Source: Candidatus Eremiobacterota bacterium (GTDB lineage: Bacteria > Vulcanimicrobiota > Vulcanimicrobiia > Vulcanimicrobiales > Vulcanimicrobiaceae). From it: DNA of 64,000 bases. Below the pieces are notes generated by a model, which ran no database searches, was not told the origin of the DNA, and was given only the letters and a program-made list of their open reading frames with translations. Every line of letters starts with the position of its first letter. Position 1 is the stretch's first letter. The position numbers were made by a program, and so were the translations under genes. Positions 62,544 through 64,000 of this stretch are shown one piece after another. Location of the stretch: contig JAFAKB010000071.1 in the NCBI GenBank assembly GCA_019235885.1, forward strand, positions 62,001 through 126,000, written 5' to 3'.

Positions 62544-63248
62544 CTAATCTTTGAGCGCGTAGCCCACGCCGCGCACGGTCTGGATCAGCTTCTCCTCGAA
62601 CGGGTCGTCGATCTTGCCGCGCAGGTAGCGGATGTAGACGTCGATCAAGTTGGAGTCGCCCAGGAAATCGCTCCCCCACACGCCGTTGAAGAGCTCGTCG
62701 CGCGAGTGGACCTTGTTGCGGTGCAGCAGCAGGTACTCCAGCAGCGCGTACTCTTTGGCCGTCAGGTGGATCGCGGTGCCGCCGCGCGTCACCTCGTGCC
62801 GGTCGCGGTCCATCAGCAAGTCCTTGACCGTCAGCACGTTCTCGTGCGGGTCGCGGTCGCGCAGCCGCGCGCGGATCCGCGCCAGCAGCTCTTCGATCGA
62901 GAACGGCTTGACGACGTAGTCGTCGGCGCCTTTGTCGAGCCCGGCGACGCGGTCGGGGATGCGGTCCTTCGCGGTCAGCATGATGATCGGGACGCGGGAT
63001 TTCGCGCGCACGCGCGAGGCCACTTCGAGCCCGTCGAGCTTCGGCAGCATCAGGTCGAGCACGACCAGATCGGGTTCTTTGAGCGCCTTCTCGAGGCCCG
63101 AGAGGCCGTCGGCGGCGGTGTCGACCTCGTAGCCTTCGTGCTCGAGCTCGAGCTTGAGGACGCGCGTGATCTGCGCGTCGTCCTCGACCAGCAGAATCTT
63201 GTACTTGCGGCGTTCCTCCGGCGGGGCCGGGGCCGGCGTCGCGCTCAC
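62544..63248 (-). CDS. OmpR-type response regulator
   Basis: A 234-residue regulator. Receiver: KYKILLVEDDAQITRVLKLE, phosphorylated D65 in LVVLDLMLPKLDG and Lys in DDYVVKPFS. The winged-helix effector domain contains RDELFNGVWGSDFLGDSNLI, DVYIRYLRGKID. GTG start overlaps the stop of the membrane gene before it, so it is co-transcribed with sigma factor and kinase. Confidence 0.93.
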   Translation of the reverse strand: MSATPAPAPPEERRKYKILLVEDDAQITRVLKLELEHEGYEVDTAADGLSGLEKALKEPDLVVLDLMLPKLDGLEVASRVRAKSRVPIIMLTAKDRIPDRVAGLDKGADDYVVKPFSIEELLARIRARLRDRDPHENVLTVKDLLMDRDRHEVTRGGTAIHLTAKEYALLEYLLLHRNKVHSRDELFNGVWGSDFLGDSNLIDVYIRYLRGKIDDPFEEKLIQTVRGVGYALKD

Positions 63249-63604
63249 TTCGCCTCGACGCGGCCCGGTGAGGACGGAACGGTGATGGTCGAGAGCCACC
63301 AGGCGGCCGAGACGCCGATCGCCAGCCACAGCACGACGTAGTCGGAGCTCAGCCCGGCGGTCTGCACCGCGTCGGAGAGCGTCGCGACGATCCGCTCGCC
63401 GGCGTGCGGCGTCGCGGCGACGATCCAGGCTACCCAGGCGGCCAGCGCGACGAACGTTCCGAGCAGCCACACTTCCCACGGGCGAGCGGCGGGCTCGGGG
63501 CGGTAGACCGTCGCCGCCATCACGCGCGCGTGGAAATCGGCCGGCGGTTCCTCCAGCGGGAGGGCGGCTAGCGCGAGGTCGAGGGCGTCGTCGTCGTAGC
63601 TCAT
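63245..63604 (-). CDS. Small membrane protein, candidate anti-sigma factor
   Basis: A 119-residue protein starting MSYDDDALDLALAALPLEEP, a cytoplasmic acidic stretch (PADFHARVMAATVYRPEPAA) and two membrane segments (VWLLGTFVALAAWVAWIV, DYVVLWLAIGVSAAWWLSTI). Position directly after an ECF sigma factor, overlapping by four bases, is typical of anti-sigma factors. It lacks a zinc HxxxCxxC motif. Confidence 0.65.
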   Translation of the reverse strand: MSYDDDALDLALAALPLEEPPADFHARVMAATVYRPEPAARPWEVWLLGTFVALAAWVAWIVAATPHAGERIVATLSDAVQTAGLSSDYVVLWLAIGVSAAWWLSTITVPSSPGRVEAK

Positions 63605-64000
63605 GCGGTCAGGGCCTTCCGTAGTTGTTCTTTCGCCCGAAAGAGGTGTGTTTTCACCGTTCCCAGCGGAAGGTTTAACACGGTTGCAATCTCTTCGTAT
63701 TGCTTTCCTTGCAGGTGGTAGAGGGTGATGACGGTCCGGTACTTCTCGGGCAGGCCGTCGATCGCGGCCCGCAGCCGCTCCGCCTCGTCGCTGCGCTCGG
63801 CGAGCAGCTCCGGCCCGGCCGCCGAGTCGGCGCGGTCCGGCAGCTCCTCGCCGGAGAAGCGCTTGCGCTTGGCGAGCCGGTCGCAGCAGGCCCGGTAGCA
63901 GATGGTGAAGATCCAGGTCGAGAACTTGGCGCCGGGCCGGAACGTCGCGAGCGCCCGGTAGGCCTTCAGGAACGCCTCCTGCGCGGCGTCCTCCGCCTCG
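63601..64000 (-). CDS. ECF sigma factor, 5' truncated by window edge
   Basis: Frame runs from the edge to TGA at 63601. Region 2 end: EAEDAAQEAFLKAYRALATF, KFSTWIFTICYRACCDRLAK. Region 4: LPEKYRTVITLYHLQGKQYE, EIATVLNLPLGTVKTHLFRA. The N-terminal part lies beyond the window. Stop overlaps the membrane protein start in ATGA. Cysteines in the region 2 end (TICYRACC) are notable. Confidence 0.9.
   Translation of the reverse strand, partial: EAEDAAQEAFLKAYRALATFRPGAKFSTWIFTICYRACCDRLAKRKRFSGEELPDRADSAAGPELLAERSDEAERLRAAIDGLPEKYRTVITLYHLQGKQYEEIATVLNLPLGTVKTHLFRAKEQLRKALTA

Noticed and set aside
1-64000. CRISPR arrays and rRNA genes
   Set aside because: No regularly spaced repeats and no rRNA-like sequence seen anywhere.

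Overview
This is a GC-rich (roughly 65-70 % over most genes), densely packed bacterial segment. GTG starts and ATGA/GTGA stop-start overlaps are very common. A heptosyltransferase-like glycosyltransferase at the left edge, lipoprotein-type solute-binding proteins and exported peptidases suggest a diderm-type envelope. The gene mix (leucine/acyl-CoA catabolism, several exported proteases including S53 and tricorn-like types, a DUF1800/DUF1501 pair, an ECF sigma unit) would fit an aerobic soil heterotroph. A Vulcanimicrobiota/Eremiobacterota-type organism is my guess, but nothing in the window (no rRNA) proves it.

Layout. 1-8.7 kb: glycosyltransferase 9 (partial), quinone-oxidoreductase-like protein, lytic transglycosylase, a 1142-residue nuclease-exonuclease-helicase fusion, a promoter with a 41-residue ORF and hairpin, then a subtilisin-type protease. 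8.7-10.8 kb: an AT-richer island with a BrnT/BrnA-like toxin-antitoxin pair and a HipA-like kinase, a tRNA-Ala(CGC), and an internally deleted insertion sequence with an 18-bp target duplication. 10.8-13.3 kb: Zn/Mn ABC importer. 13.3-23.1 kb: S53 and M48 peptidases, a four-gene coupled catabolic unit (ADH, SDR, HpcH aldolase, GH5-like glycosidase), small membrane proteins, purE-purK. 23.1-31 kb (minus strand): glycosyltransferase, amidohydrolase, then an isovalerate/leucine operon (enoyl-CoA hydratase, biotin carboxylase subunit, lipase-like protein, HMG-CoA lyase) whose last two genes are a RelA/SpoT-domain protein and an 89-residue partner. 31-36.5 kb: M16 peptidase and a coupled Crp/thioredoxin/cytochrome b/molybdopterin operon. 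36.5-43.7 kb: a secreted protein with four four-cysteine modules, a fossil of a trans-sulfuration enzyme, glycogen-debranching enzyme, three secreted proteins, the intact trans-sulfuration enzyme. 43.7-45.9 kb: a second AT-rich island with an HTH + PilT-like P-loop protein facing a nuclease-like/DUF2283-like pair. 45.9-50.4 kb: the carboxyltransferase subunit that should partner the 28-kb biotin carboxylase, then DUF1800 and DUF1501. 50.4-52.6 kb: a third AT-rich island with a possible frameshift gene pair and a frameshifted two-TM plus beta-barrel (Cap15-like) effector relic. 52.6-64 kb: quinone reductase, MaoC hydratase, lyase-like lipoprotein, a frameshifted tricorn-like protease, small secreted proteins, MBL hydrolase and acetyltransferase, and a coupled operon of ECF sigma, membrane anti-sigma candidate, response regulator, histidine kinase and secreted beta protein.

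The strongest unexplained signals are the HTH/PilT-like protein with its facing nuclease-like pair and shared operator, the RelA/SpoT-domain pair coupled to HMG-CoA lyase, the relic CBASS-type effector, and the four-module cysteine-rich exported protein. All toxin- or defence-like genes lie in patches of visibly lower GC set into otherwise uniform metabolic DNA.
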